Positions 13,126 to 25,085 of a DNA stretch of 64,000 nt are shown one piece after another (positions within the stretch are counted from its first letter, which is position 1; each line of letters opens with the position of its first letter). The DNA lies in contig NW_025933375.1 in assembly GCF_000764305.2 (NCBI RefSeq), positions 186,001 to 250,000 of the forward strand, given 5' to 3'. Below the pieces are notes generated by a model. The model was not told the DNA's origin. It saw nothing but the letters and a program-made list of their open reading frames with translations, and did not search any database. This DNA comes from Hyalella azteca. Lineage: Eukaryota > Arthropoda > Malacostraca > Amphipoda > Hyalellidae. A program made the position numbers and the translations under genes.

Positions 13126-14720
13126 GAATATGGCGTGGTGTGATTGTGGTGGGTAGCCGGGCTGCTTCTGCAAGGGATGATTTCACCAAAGACGAATGAA
13201 TCTTTCCATTCTTGCATATTCTATTCACAAAGGAAATAATGGCTTAGTTTTAGTTATACTGCTTTGAAATTCAAGAGAATGAAAGTATGATTTTGGGGTG
13301 CAAGCGAAAAATACAGCCTAAAAATTTTAAATAAGTTCATTTCCCAATGATTAGAATTGATTTTAAATTTTCTTATTCCGCACTGAAAATAGATTCAATT
13401 TGGCATATATATCAATTTGATATGTTTTCTAGTATATTTATAGCTCTAATCAAGGGCTTGAAACTCGCATACCACCAAAGTAAGTTAAATATCGAGAGCA
13501 ATTTCCGTGGACTATATTTTCGAGACTGGCACACGATACGAGTAAGTTAAATGTGGATGTCATCTCCGTGGAGTATCAAAATGCATCTTTATCTAGAACT
13601 GGTTTCCTTACCTATCAAGGATCTGGCAATGATTTTATTGATTCTTAGCTTATCATGTTAGGATTTATAATCAGTTCTGTTTATGTAAGTGCATTTAAAT
13701 CGAACGAAGATTCACTAATTTCTATTCAAGAACCTCATTTATGGGTAGGCATTGCAATTAACGTGATTATAAGATCTCTACATATAAAATCCGTCGTATG
13801 ATATTCATTTGAAATCTTTACAGACGTGAAGAAAAATACCCGACTTTCTATTGAAAAATTTTTGATTTTCATAAATGTTTATGATTTTTATGGCTTTGGT
13901 GTGTTAGACTCCAGTTTAATTTCATTCCACAATGAAACCCTCATGAGATTCCTCGGTTCAGCTCACCAATAAAATTATTAATCGTATTAATGATGTAACA
14001 ACACAGTAAGTAATTCAGCCATGTTGAACTATACAATGTGCCTTCTGTATTGTTTAGAAAACTACATCAATTTTCTTCGTGAGAGGCCGATTTTATGTTA
14101 TTTGATTTTCACTAACTATATATATTCATATTATTCTAGTATTTTTTTATTTCTCACATTTTCATAATCATATCAAACGAAATTTTTTAGGTCATGAAAT
14201 GCACTCACATTTCTTAAACCCTCTTCCTACCATTAAACTCCTGTCATTGATTAAAGATTTAATGAATTATATAACAATGGACATAATGCACAAATGTTCT
14301 CCGCTTTAAATTATATTCCATTCGCCAGTTAAAGCGTATGAGTTTGAATTAAATTTTACAGTCGATGAACAAGCAGTCCTAAAAACGAAGTTCTTTTGAT
14401 TCGATAATGATGTGTTTCGCTACATTCAACGAATTTAACTTTTCTACATGACTCAAAATCTCAGGCATTTAAAGTTCGAACGATAAATTAAGATAAAACA
14501 ATACAATACTTTGTGAAATTCATACTACGTGCACGGCCACAGACTTTGACAAACACCGTTTCATTCCAAACCAACTTTTGAAACGAAATATATCTATGAC
14601 CGTAAGGCTCGATTATATAAAAACTTTATTAAAGAATCTAATATATGCTTTTGAACATGCTGCATGTCATGTGATAATAATTGCATTATATAACAAGCAG
14701 TCTCTCTATATCGGCAATAT
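13126..14720. other. Non-coding, nothing recognised
   Basis: AT-rich unique sequence with no supported open frame. Confidence 0.55.
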
Positions 14721-14785
14721 CAGCACCGTATTATCCTGGTGATCTCTCATGGTTCTTGAGAGATCACAAGGATAAAACGGTGCTG
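14721..14785. repeat. Hairpin: 29-bp arms around a 7-base loop
   Basis: The left arm 14721-14749 and right arm 14757-14785 pair with two mismatches. The arm begins CAGCACCGTATTATCC. It could be a foldback-element remnant or, less likely, a small-RNA precursor. Confidence 0.8.
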
Positions 14786-17700
14786 TTGTCATTATCATTG
14801 ACGACTATCGTAAGGATTGTCAAGCTCTGTCAGGATTATTATATTCAAGCGTCGTCATGGTTGTAATAGGTTGGCACAAATCAGAATATCCTATAATCCA
14901 GATGTGAGTATTGTCAGTATCTGCACGTGTGAGTATTGTCTTGTGTTACCGGATCCCCGTCCGCCCAATACTCCTGTCTAGGCCCCCCGGTAGCACTCAG
15001 CCTCAGCGTCGATGGCAAATACTCGGGCAAATACTGTGCGTCTCCTCGGGTCCGGTGGCAGAGCCTTAGGCTTCCTTCGACGTAAAAATTTTTTCAACAT
15101 TCAAGTTATTTTGAGTGAAATTTCGGTATTTGTACGTTTCAAACTTGTTCGAACGACCATCGTTGTGACATTGCGCACATTATATTTTTTTCATAATATT
15201 CAGTGAAATTTGACGCAACAATAAATGCGATCAAAAATATTCGTTATGATTTTTCATCTTTGAAGTCACTAATTTCTTGGTATCCTGTCGATTAAAAAAA
15301 AATAGTTTACGGAGTTGCACATTTTCGCACTAAATCGGTACATTTTCGTTATTTCAGTACAGTATTTAATTCATCTAATTACAGAGGGCGTGTGAATTTT
15401 TGGTGTGAATTGGTCCCAGAAAATTGTTTTCAAAGCAATTAATTCTGCATTCCATCTACATTTTTCCAGGAACTTCTAGAAGTTCAATGAAACCCTTCTA
15501 ATGTTGCATGACAATTCAATGCACTGCCTCAATGACGTCCTCAAGACTGGACATCCAAATGATATAATAATGTTCACAATAGAGAAAATATCGTTTGTCA
15601 TCATCGGCGTACAGAAACAAAATTTGCAAATCAGTGCGATACGACCAATGCTGGTGACAGTTGCCGTTAGGATTTGGAACAATATTTGTGAATGATTGTA
15701 GAGGCAACAAATACAGAGTAGAGACGACGTGGGTAATTATCCAGCTGAGAGACGCTCGTTACACTCACGCGTCTCAATGTTTACAATGACTTAAATAATA
15801 TGACGTTGCTGATATAAAATATATTAATATTATGTTACTGCAATATCATAGCGTGATTCATCATAGAATGCTTATGTCTGTATTTTATCATATCGCTAAT
15901 AAATATAATTAGGCGTTTTAACATCGTTAACAACGGGCGCATGCACATTAACCATAGAATTGCATGTATTTATATGTAAAAAATATATATAGCGATGCGC
16001 GCGCCTTCGTCTCACATTGGTAATCCCAAAAGTTTTCTTAAGAAGAACTCGGCGGAAGAACTTCTCGAGTCTTAGTATAGGAAGCTGATATTCTCAATAT
16101 CGACTAGGCATTTCCTTAGACTTTACCATCAAGGAGGCATTCTGAATTCCTGAATTTTAATTACGAGCAAGAGGGAACTGGATGAAGATATCCACACCTC
16201 GATATTATTGTCACTAAAATTTATGATGACTGTACTTTCAAGAGATTTGTGGGCCGTAAAAAGATGAAATATTGAGCTGTTGAACTTCAATGCCATACAG
16301 GACGAACAAAACTGAGAGGAGGCCATAATTTCGTAAGGATAGAAATGTGTATTTGTGGCACAACTTTGATTACTTCGTTTGGCGCTACAGTAAAAACAAA
16401 ACAAGTGTATAATTATCAACTTTTAGAGTTCTCTACCATGTGAACATTATAGATAAATGAAGAGCTTATGAATGAATTATTAATTAAATTGTATTCATGT
16501 GTCAGGCGAGTTCACAATTTGAGTTCTACATGCATTGTGCATTGCAGGTTTGCGGTGACGCATTCTCTCAATGACGTCAAATGAAAATAAACCCAGATTA
16601 ATCATTTATACGTCCCAATGCATAGTGTACCTTAATTATTTCCACTTCAGCGGCCTCAGTTAAAAGCGTCGAATTTCCCCATTTAATTTAGCGGTTGTGT
16701 TTGGGAGGCCAGGGGATGGCCGCCGGTAATACTGCCACCAGGGCACAAGTGTGGAGCGCGACTGCATAAGTAAGTTGTTCAGATCTCGGGGCGAGAAGTT
16801 TAACTATTGATAGGCTTCAAGCAGACCGACTAACTCAACGGCCCATACCACGAGCTTAATCCCCTCCGACATCATTGCTGTATTTACTCCATGTATACTA
16901 CCTCAAAAATCAGGCCGTGATCAATTTATTTTTCTAAATTTTCATTTGTATCGTGATACTACTTATATCCAGAGATTTGGTTCTCTTGCCATTCATCATG
17001 TTTAATTAAATAGAAATAATTTATCATTTATTAAGGGTACTTGATTCCTTCAACCGTTGTCATAAATTGAATGGCAAAAAATTGCAAACAAATTCGATGT
17101 ATCTTAATTAAAATTTTCTTACATTATAACTGCTGTTTTAATTAAAAATATAGTGAATTTTCTTGGTATTTCCTCAGCTATTCAATTTTAGGAAATAAGT
17201 CACAAATTGGTCGATCAGCAAGCATTATCATTTCGATCATTATCAAAAATTAAAGTAGTACCACTTCTGTCTTCTCCAGATGCCGTTACTTTGGTAGGCT
17301 GTTAAATGTTCCGCTTTTTGTATCCCAATTCAAAGATTATTCAGTCTAAGATCGATTTCAAAAAATGCAATTCGGATTATTATATTTTCAAATGTTATTT
17401 AATGAAAAATTGCGCATTGTCGATAAAGCGGATAATCTTTCCCCCTCCCAATGGCGACAGTTATACGAGGTGTTACGAAGTCAATGTAGCGTGACAGCGC
17501 CGGCTAGACGTAAGATACAGGAAAAAACATTGTATTGCAAGACATGCAAGCCTCGAACTCTCATCGATGTCTTCCGTGCGCAGCCGTGATGCAATCCATA
17601 ACTTCACTCTAAGAAAAAGTCTTCCGCATTGCCGGGGCCTTTGCTTACTTTCCCCGCAATCTTTATTAAAAGAGAAGATAAAAGGTTATTAAGCTATCTG

Positions 17701-18593
17701 TCAACGAATGGAGCACGGAATTTGTGAGAATACCTTGCTTAATCACATATTCGTGAAATTATTCACGCTGAATATTCCTTGTAGTTTTAATAAATATCTT
17801 TGTTGACAGTGTAGCTAGTAACTACCCAAGTTCAGAGCTCAGCATGTAAGGCAATCTTCAGAGCCGTGCTGTGAACAACCCATAAAAATTATTTATCCCA
17901 TATTTTAAATTAAGCTTCTTTTGGTAACCGTCGTGTGATACAGGAGTTGTAGCCTACCGAGCCCCTGCGATGTGCGTGAAGCGTTTCGATGCCGAGTTCA
18001 CTTGATCAGCCTGATCTTTGACCAACGGCCTGCAAATTTATATAGTCTATAGAGATGTAAGTTTTTGACGCAGATGCTATTCTCAAAGTTCAAACTTGTA
18101 CCGGTAGGTGATAGATCAAGTCATCTTCTAACAATATCTACAAGTTCGCTAATTTTAGGACACGGGACATCTACATCGCAAACCATGAAGCGTAGTTGAA
18201 TGATAGCTAGCTGATCTTGGTAAATTTCAATTCAGATCAAATTACAGCAACTGCAGAGGAAAAGTAGATTCCGTTTTTTAACTATATTATTCATATTTTA
18301 GCTCAGTCCCCGCACTCAATTTCCTTTTCTTGTACTATGCCATTTTTCAAACAATCCTCTGGAATGCTAGTTTTCTTTTCTCCTTCCATTTTCTTTTAAA
18401 ATGACGCGTAAATTTTTCACGATTGTCATCACCTGCACCTGCGGGCGTAGACAAGAGATAAAGAAGTGGCACAAAAGGCAGGAACACAACAGGAAGTTTG
18501 TGAGTTGTACAGCAGAATAGAACCGCGCCGACGTAGGGGGGCCGTTGACTGCTGCATGCATAATGTAGTACATGCAATAATTTGGCAATGTGG
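14786..18593. other. Non-coding with one weak coding candidate
   Basis: AT-rich sequence. The only coding-like frame is at 17365-17589, listed separately. Other ORFs on both strands overlap each other and resemble nothing known. Confidence 0.5.
17365..17589 (+). CDS. Unassigned coding-like open frame
   Basis: 74 codons ending in TGA. The later part (LSPSQWRQLYEVLRSQ, then RRKIQEKTLYCKTCKPRT) has a balanced, protein-like composition unlike the flanks. A pyrimidine tract and AG at 17460 could be a 3' splice site. I do not recognise the family; it may be a lone exon, a decayed transposon piece or chance. Confidence 0.2.
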   Translation: MQFGLLYFQMLFNEKLRIVDKADNLSPSQWRQLYEVLRSQCSVTAPARRKIQEKTLYCKTCKPRTLIDVFRAQP

Positions 18594-19048
18594 TGCGCAT
18601 GAATTGCTTCAAGCACCGCTTGTGTTACGTGCACTGCACGCGCTGAGCAAGGATTGCTGCAGGCGCCGCTTGTGTTACGTGCAGTGCACGCGCTGAGCAA
18701 GGATTGCTGCAGGCGCCGCTTGTGTTACGTGCATTGCACGCGCTGAGCAAGGATTGCTGCAGGCACCGCTTGTGTTACGTGCATTGCACGCACTGTGCAG
18801 GATTGCTGCAGGCACCGCTTGTGTTACGTGCAGTGCACGCGCTGAGCAAGGATTGCTGCAGGCGCCGCTTGTGTTACGTGCATTGCATGCGCTGAGCAAG
18901 GATTGCTGCAGGCACCGCTTGTGTTACGTGCATTGCATGCGCTGAGCATGAATTGCTTCAGGCGCCGCTTGTGTTACGTGCAGTGCATGCGCTGAGCAGG
19001 GATTGCTCCAGGCGCTGCTTGTGTTACGTGCATTGCACGCGTTATCCA
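18594..19048. repeat. 50-bp GC-rich tandem array
   Basis: Nine copies with TGTGTTACGT at 18621, 18671, 18721, 18771, 18820 and on to 19020. The unit also holds TGCACGCGCTGAGCA and GGATTGCTGCAGG. Much more GC-rich than its surroundings. ORFs on both strands here are repeat translations. Confidence 0.95.
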
Positions 19049-19264
19049 AGTCAAGTGCTTTTAATGTCATAAATAAAATACGTTTAAAAATTACTTTTTA
19101 AAGACAACACTTCCAAAGAATCAAGTATCTCCAATCTTACAGATGTACAATGAATTTCTCATCTAAGTTTCAGAAATTAAAAAAAATTAACTTTTCAATT
19201 TTTTTAATATATACCTATAAATTTTTTTTAATCTATAATTTTTTTTTCAAAATTATTTATTCTG

Positions 19265-19600
19265 TTAATTGATTCATGCATTGCCTCTGACTTTACACAT
19301 GTGTGCAAAATTTCAGATCAATTAGACAGGTAAAAGTGTGTCAAATATCAGTTATAAGATTTGGAGCTGACAAAATATATTTTTTCAATTTTTTTAATTT
19401 TGAAAAAAATAATTCAATTTTTAAAATAATTTATTTTGACATTTGATTCATGCATTGTCTCTACTTTTACACAAGTGTGCAAAATTTCAGATCAATGGGA
19501 TAAGTAGAAGTGTATTAAATTTCGATTACAAGATTTGTAGCAGACAGACAGACAGACAGACAGACAAACAAACAAACAGACAAGAAGGGAAGTTAAAGAG
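19265..19600. repeat. Duplicated short-element remnant with GACA tail
   Basis: Two copies about 180 bp apart share GATTCATGCATTG, TGTGCAAAATTTCAGATCAA and a following AAGTGT segment. The second ends in a (CAGA)n run and CAAACAAACAAAC. This looks like the tail of an interspersed retroelement, but I cannot name the family. Confidence 0.6.
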
Positions 19601-21419
19601 AAGTGTTGTAAAAAGGCCTTAAAATATATCACATTGACTGATACCATCGACTAAAGACTCTGATTTGTAACTCCTTAAATTTTAGTAAACAAACGATACT
19701 GCACTTCGACTAAATTTTCATTTAATTTGGCTAAAGTTTTTTTATGCAAGTTTGATTAAAGACCAGTTCATACTTTTTATTAATAATCTTCATATTCGTT
19801 TTTTCAATTAGTCGAACAAAATTTCTTGCTGGCGCCGTGAGATCAAAAAGTAGGTTACCTAATGACAATTTAATTGATTGTGACGTTCTGAAAATACAAT
19901 TTTCATTATCAAGCAGATGAAGGTTTTGCAAAACTTGAAATTGAACTTTTGGAAATGACAGTAATACAAATCAAGGGTATTGTGGATACAATTTGAAGCA
20001 AGAAATTTTGTTTGACTCATTGAAAAAAACGAATAAGGAGATTGTTAATGAAAAGCATGCCCTGGCCTTTAATCAAACTTATATTAAATACTGCACTTAT
20101 ACTAAAACTAAAGGTCAGTATCTACATATGCAAATCAAGTATATATGGAAGACCAATAAATTATTATCGTTACCGATAACCATTGTCTCAGTCTCATTTG
20201 AAGAGTTAAGTCTGGCGAATCACGAACAGCCTTGTGTTATATACACGAATATATGTCTAGCGTACCTAAGCTATATATATGCCTAGTGTACGAATATATG
20301 TCTAGTGTACCCCCCGAACTACCTAAAACAGTCCTAATAATTTGATTACATGATCAAAGCGTTTTGACATTGTTTTTGAGTGGTAAACAATTAAATATTT
20401 ACGTGTTTTGTGGTCAAATTTGATAATAAACTAAGGTTTATATAGAACTAAAGCCATACGCAAATCTGTTCACTGGATGTGGTGTGTATGAAGTGCTCCT
20501 GACACCGCTTGAGTTGTTCCGACTTGTGGCTGCGGAAAATCCTGATCTTTTATCAAGATATTTCAAAATCGAAATAATGTTGGATATCTATCCGCCTACC
20601 CGCGAGTCACGCTACCTTAAGTCGGGATATATAATTTAATTACAATTGGTCGAAAATTTAAACTTATACGCATCTTGTGCACAAATTTTCGTATTTCACA
20701 GCACTTGTTCACTGCAGCTTCAGCGTCCGTTTACAGCCATTATTGCTACAATGGACCATCAGCCCTAGATTTCAATAACGTAAAATGCTAGTTTACAGGC
20801 TGTTCTGCTCATGATGGCTGGCGTGTGGCAGCGCTAACACCTAATACCGGTAACTCGGACCTTGTCGGAGCAGACTACAAGAAAGAATTCGTGAGAGAGA
20901 ACTGGCTGAGAGAATCAAAGTGTTCAATATTATTTATTGTCTACGACAAAATGAGCATCAATGTAATAAACGGGTTAATTTAACAAGACAAATCATCAGC
21001 ATTCAAGTTTTCGATCGGATATGCGATGGGTCTGACGTAATAGTCATCGATTTTATGTTGAAATCCAAGGTCTTCACGAATGCAGTGGCTTACAGTATAC
21101 TGAATTAGGAAGGTCATTGCTGTCAATAGCAAAAAGTCTTTGCATGCCTATTCCCATGCCCCAAAAGAGCTTATAGTCTCTATTTTAGCAGGAACTTTAG
21201 TGCCCATCAAACTGCATATTAATTTTGCCGGAACGGCACCGTTCCTTCCATAAAAAAAAAGACAATCAAATTGTTTCTTCTGCTTAAAAACAAGTACTGG
21301 ATTCGGGAAGACCGGATTCGAGATGACGTGATTCGGGATGACGGGAAAGGGAGATCAGGATGATGAGACTCAGGATGTAGGAATGTTGCCATACTTTGTG
21401 GATCACATATTGTGGTTAA
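19601..21419. other. Non-coding, nothing recognised
   Basis: AT-rich. Short echoes of GTCTAGTGTACC at 20250-20320 are a minor repeat. ORFs of 62-97 codons have no recognisable domain. Confidence 0.5.
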
Positions 21420-21835
21420 ATACATTCATCAGAGCAACACATTCATGAACCGCATGTTTGTGGTACAAAACATTTTTCAGGGCCATACATAAATGAACCA
21501 AATGTTTCTGGTCCTATACATTCATCAACGGCATACATTCATGAACCGCAGTTTCATGGTCCGATACATTTATCAGCGCCATACATTAATGAACCAAATG
21601 TGTTTGGTCCTATACATTTATCAATGCCATACATTCATGAACCGCAGGTTCGTGGTACAAAATATTTTTTCAAGGCCATACATAAATTAATGGACCAAAT
21701 GTTTGTGGTCCTATATACATTCATCAATGGCATACATTCTTGAACCGAATGTTTCTTGTCCTATACATTCATCAATGGCATACATTCATGAAGCGCAGTT
21801 TCGTGGTCCGATACATTTATCAGCGCCATACATCC
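21420..21835. repeat. 48-bp tandem array
   Basis: About nine copies of a 48-bp unit with CATACATTCATGAACCGCA and GGTCCTATACATTCATCA, in two alternating variants. Confidence 0.92.
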
Positions 21836-22454
21836 ACGGTATCGCTATCGAAGAGTCAAACCATCACTCGTGAGCTCCGTCTGCCTCAGCTACAATGCCT
21901 GCAGTTTATGTAAATTGGCTCCACAAGTGCGAGTAGCCTTTGCAACTTTCTTGCTTCAGTGGAGATCGACACAACAGCTTTTCATCACGGGCCCCAGATC
22001 TGTTGGGAGATTCTAGAGCCGATCTTCGGAGATTCTAAAGCCGGTACAAAAATTTCTGAGAAAACTTAAATCAGTTTAAAATAAATTAATGTATTATTTA
22101 TTTTATTATATATATTATTTATTATATAAACATATTACTTAATAAATATGTTATTAATATATTATTAATATATATATTTATGTAAATCGGTTCTTTTGAG
22201 ATTAAAAGATATGATAAATCCATGGCGGCTTTTCATGTACTGAACGTTTAAGGTTAAATTATAATTCATTATTCTTTCAACACCGAGACGTGAAGTTTTG
22301 GTTAATTTTTTTAATATTCTTCGTTTCATTCACGTCCGCCCATATTTTGTCTTGTGGACATCATTTAAGTTCTCTCTTACCGCTGCTCTCACAAACTGCA
22401 TTACACTTTGTATGGTGGAACAATGCGTCGAGACGAACATGACGAGGTAGCACA
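21836..22454. other. Non-coding, AT-rich
   Basis: Contains a dense TATTTAT/ATTAATA stretch at 22080-22180. No gene seen. Confidence 0.55.
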
Positions 22455-23003
22455 ATGGCACAGCATCACTGCATCACAGCATCACTGCATCACTGCATCG
22501 CTGCATCACTGCATCACTGCATCACAGCATCACTGCATCACTGCATCACTGCATCACTGCATCACTGCATCACTGCATCACTGCATCACTGCATCACTGC
22601 ATCACTGCATCACTGCATCACTGCATCACAGCATCACAGCATCACAGCATCACAGCATCACAGCATCACTGCATCACTGCATCACTTCATCATTGCTTCA
22701 CAGCATCACAGCATCACTGACACTGCATCACTGCAGCACTGCATCACTGCAGCACTGCAGCACTGCATCACTGCATCACTGCAGCACTGCATCACTGCAT
22801 CACTGCAGCACTGCATCACTGCAGCACTGCATCACTGCAGCACTGCAGCACTGCATCACTGAATCACTGCAGCACTGCATCACTGCATCACTGCAGCACT
22901 GCATCACTGCATCACTGCAGCACTGCATCACTGCATCACTGCATCACTGCAGCACTGCAGCACTGCATCACTGCATCACTGCATCACTGCATCACTGCAT
23001 CCA
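22455..23003. repeat. 8-bp microsatellite, (GCATCACT)n with variants
   Basis: About 65 copies of an 8-bp unit. The 5' half is CATCACTG/CATCACAG; the 3' half mixes in GCAGCACT variants in patches. Because 8 is not a multiple of 3, all forward frames give the same peptide cycle (SLHHCITA), which explains the 214- and 135-codon frames. Confidence 0.97.
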
Positions 23004-23205
23004 ACTCACAGCTTATCACTTGATGCATGTGCATGAGACGAGCTCCCGCTGAGCCGCTGGCGCCTCCGTGCAGCAATTCTCAGCGGCACCAGCCATCAAT
23101 ATCTTATCAGCTGCTGATAATGCCGCTCTATTTTATTGCCCCACTGATTTATGTGAGTGGCGCCTCATCTCTCCTCCTTAAGCTCTTCACACGTGCACTG
23201 CTGAG

Positions 23206-23468
23206 TGTCTAATACGCTGCACTGTGCACTGCTGAGTGGCTAATACACTGCACCGTGCACTGCTGAGTGGCTAATACGCTGCACCGTGCACTGCTGAGTG
23301 GCTAATACGCTGCACTGTGCACTGCTGAGTGGCCAACACGCTGCACTGTGCACTGCTGAGTGGCTAATACGCTGCACTGTGCACTGCTGAGTGGCAGCTG
23401 AGTGGCTAATACGTTGCACCGTGCACTGCTGAGTGGCTAATACGCTGCACTGTGCACTGCTGAGTGGC
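23206..23468. repeat. 31-bp tandem array
   Basis: About eight copies of a unit holding GTGCACTGCTGAGTGGCTAA and ACGCTGCACT. One copy is partly deleted at 23390-23400. Confidence 0.95.
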
Positions 23469-23892
23469 GGCCTCGATTGGCCACTAAAATGAACTTTGAC
23501 TTTGTGCTGTTTCAATTGCTGTTTAAAATGAACTTTGTGAAAGCCGTTTCAATTTCTACAGCGAAAGGCTTTCTATGAACTTAACTGTTGTAAAATCCTA
23601 TAGATAAGTAACAGATTTTCAACGTCGGAATTCCCTTTTTTGGAGTAACATAAATTTTCAACATCTTTTGACATATGGAATTACGAATTTAAATGTGCGG
23701 ATGCACATGGGCGAACAAAAAGGTTAGTTTTAGTTTGTTTAAGATTCCCCCATCGGCGTTGTTCACTGAATGGCTTGACAAACTGCGGAGTATATGGAGC
23801 TGCCGCCCTTGACGCGCCATATTAGGTGACGTCAATCTTCGTCAGGCGATTTTTATTTGACCTTTGATTTGATGCCACGTGATTCTGCTTCA
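23469..23892. other. Non-coding, nothing recognised
   Basis: Unique sequence between two arrays; no supported frame. Confidence 0.55.
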
Positions 23893-24135
23893 TTCTTACC
23901 ACTCACGTGTGTGTTCATTTCACCATTTCCTTCTATTCCATCTCACCACTCACGTGTGTGTTCATTTCACCATTTCCTTCTATTCCATCTTGCCACTCAC
24001 GTGTGTGTTCATTTCATTATTTCCTTCTATGCCCATCTCACCACTCACGTTTGTGTTCATTTTATTATTTCCTTCTATTCCGTCTCACCACTCACGCGAG
24101 TGTTCATTTCACCATTTCCTTTTATTCCATCTATT
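23893..24135. repeat. 47-bp tandem array
   Basis: Five copies of a 47-bp unit with CCACTCACGTGTGTGTTCAT and CCATTTCCTTCTATTCCATC. The three overlapping forward ORFs are its shifted translations. Confidence 0.93.
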
Positions 24136-24744
24136 CTTCAATCACCATTTCATGTCTATGAGCTCTGTTATATCAATAATTGATAGTTCAATCCTATCTC
24201 CGTCAACCTTATTTGTTCTTTTACAGTCTTAATTGTATTTATGGCGCGAATTATCAATTCCACTGTTACAGTCTCACTTCTATGTTCATCACCAATAATT
24301 TATCCATTCTTTCTGTTGAACATTTGAACGAGAAAATCATACATATTCAATAATAAGTTTGTTTCATCATATAAATGCTCATGCAGTAAAGTTCAATTAT
24401 TAATTTTTATCTAGGTTTGTGTTCTATAGTAACTTTTGAACAATTAATCGCACTAATTTGGTAATAATTTAATTTCTGTCTTCTAAAAACTTTTGACTAA
24501 GTAAAGATTAGTGAAGCCTAAAAGGCAGTAATTACTGAACTTAGTAGTAGTCTCTGAATTATGGTTATTTAAGCATGACTTACTTCAGTTTACGTCCAAA
24601 GTAATTTACCTATCCACCAGCAAGTCTTGACAAGGTACAAGATTATTATTCGTAATATACATACTTCAGTTTTCAGTCCAAAAACTCTGGGAATTATAAT
24701 TTCCCGTGGATTTATCTACGGGATGATTGGCCGCTGATTTTAAT
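24136..24744. other. Non-coding, AT-rich
   Basis: No gene or clear repeat seen. Confidence 0.55.
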
Positions 24745-25085
24745 GCCCGCATTTCAAGGGAAGGGTAGGTCTACCACCAGAAAGTGATTGGTCGCCGATA
24801 GTAACAACCTCATTCCAAACCAGGGTAGGGAAGCTACCACAATAAATTGATTGGTCGCCGATAGTGACAACCGCATTCCAAACCAAAAAGGGAAGTTAGC
24901 ACAATAAATTGATTGGTCGCCTATGGTAACAAGTAACAACCTCATTCCAAACCAGAGAAGGGAAGCTACCTCAATGAATTGATTGGTCGCCGATAGTAAC
25001 AACCTCATTCCAAATCAAGAAAAGGAAGGTTTACCACAATACAGTGATTTGCCGCCGATTTTTATACTCTCATTCCAAATTAGTA
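24745..25085. repeat. About 64-bp tandem array carrying GATTGGTCGCC
   Basis: Five to six copies of a unit containing AATTGATTGGTCGCCGATAG and AACCTCATTCCAAACCA. Each unit has an inverted CCAAT box (ATTGG). Confidence 0.92.

Noticed and set aside
22408..23052. 214-codon His/Cys-rich open frame
   Set aside because: It is the translation of an 8-bp microsatellite; all frames give the same peptide.
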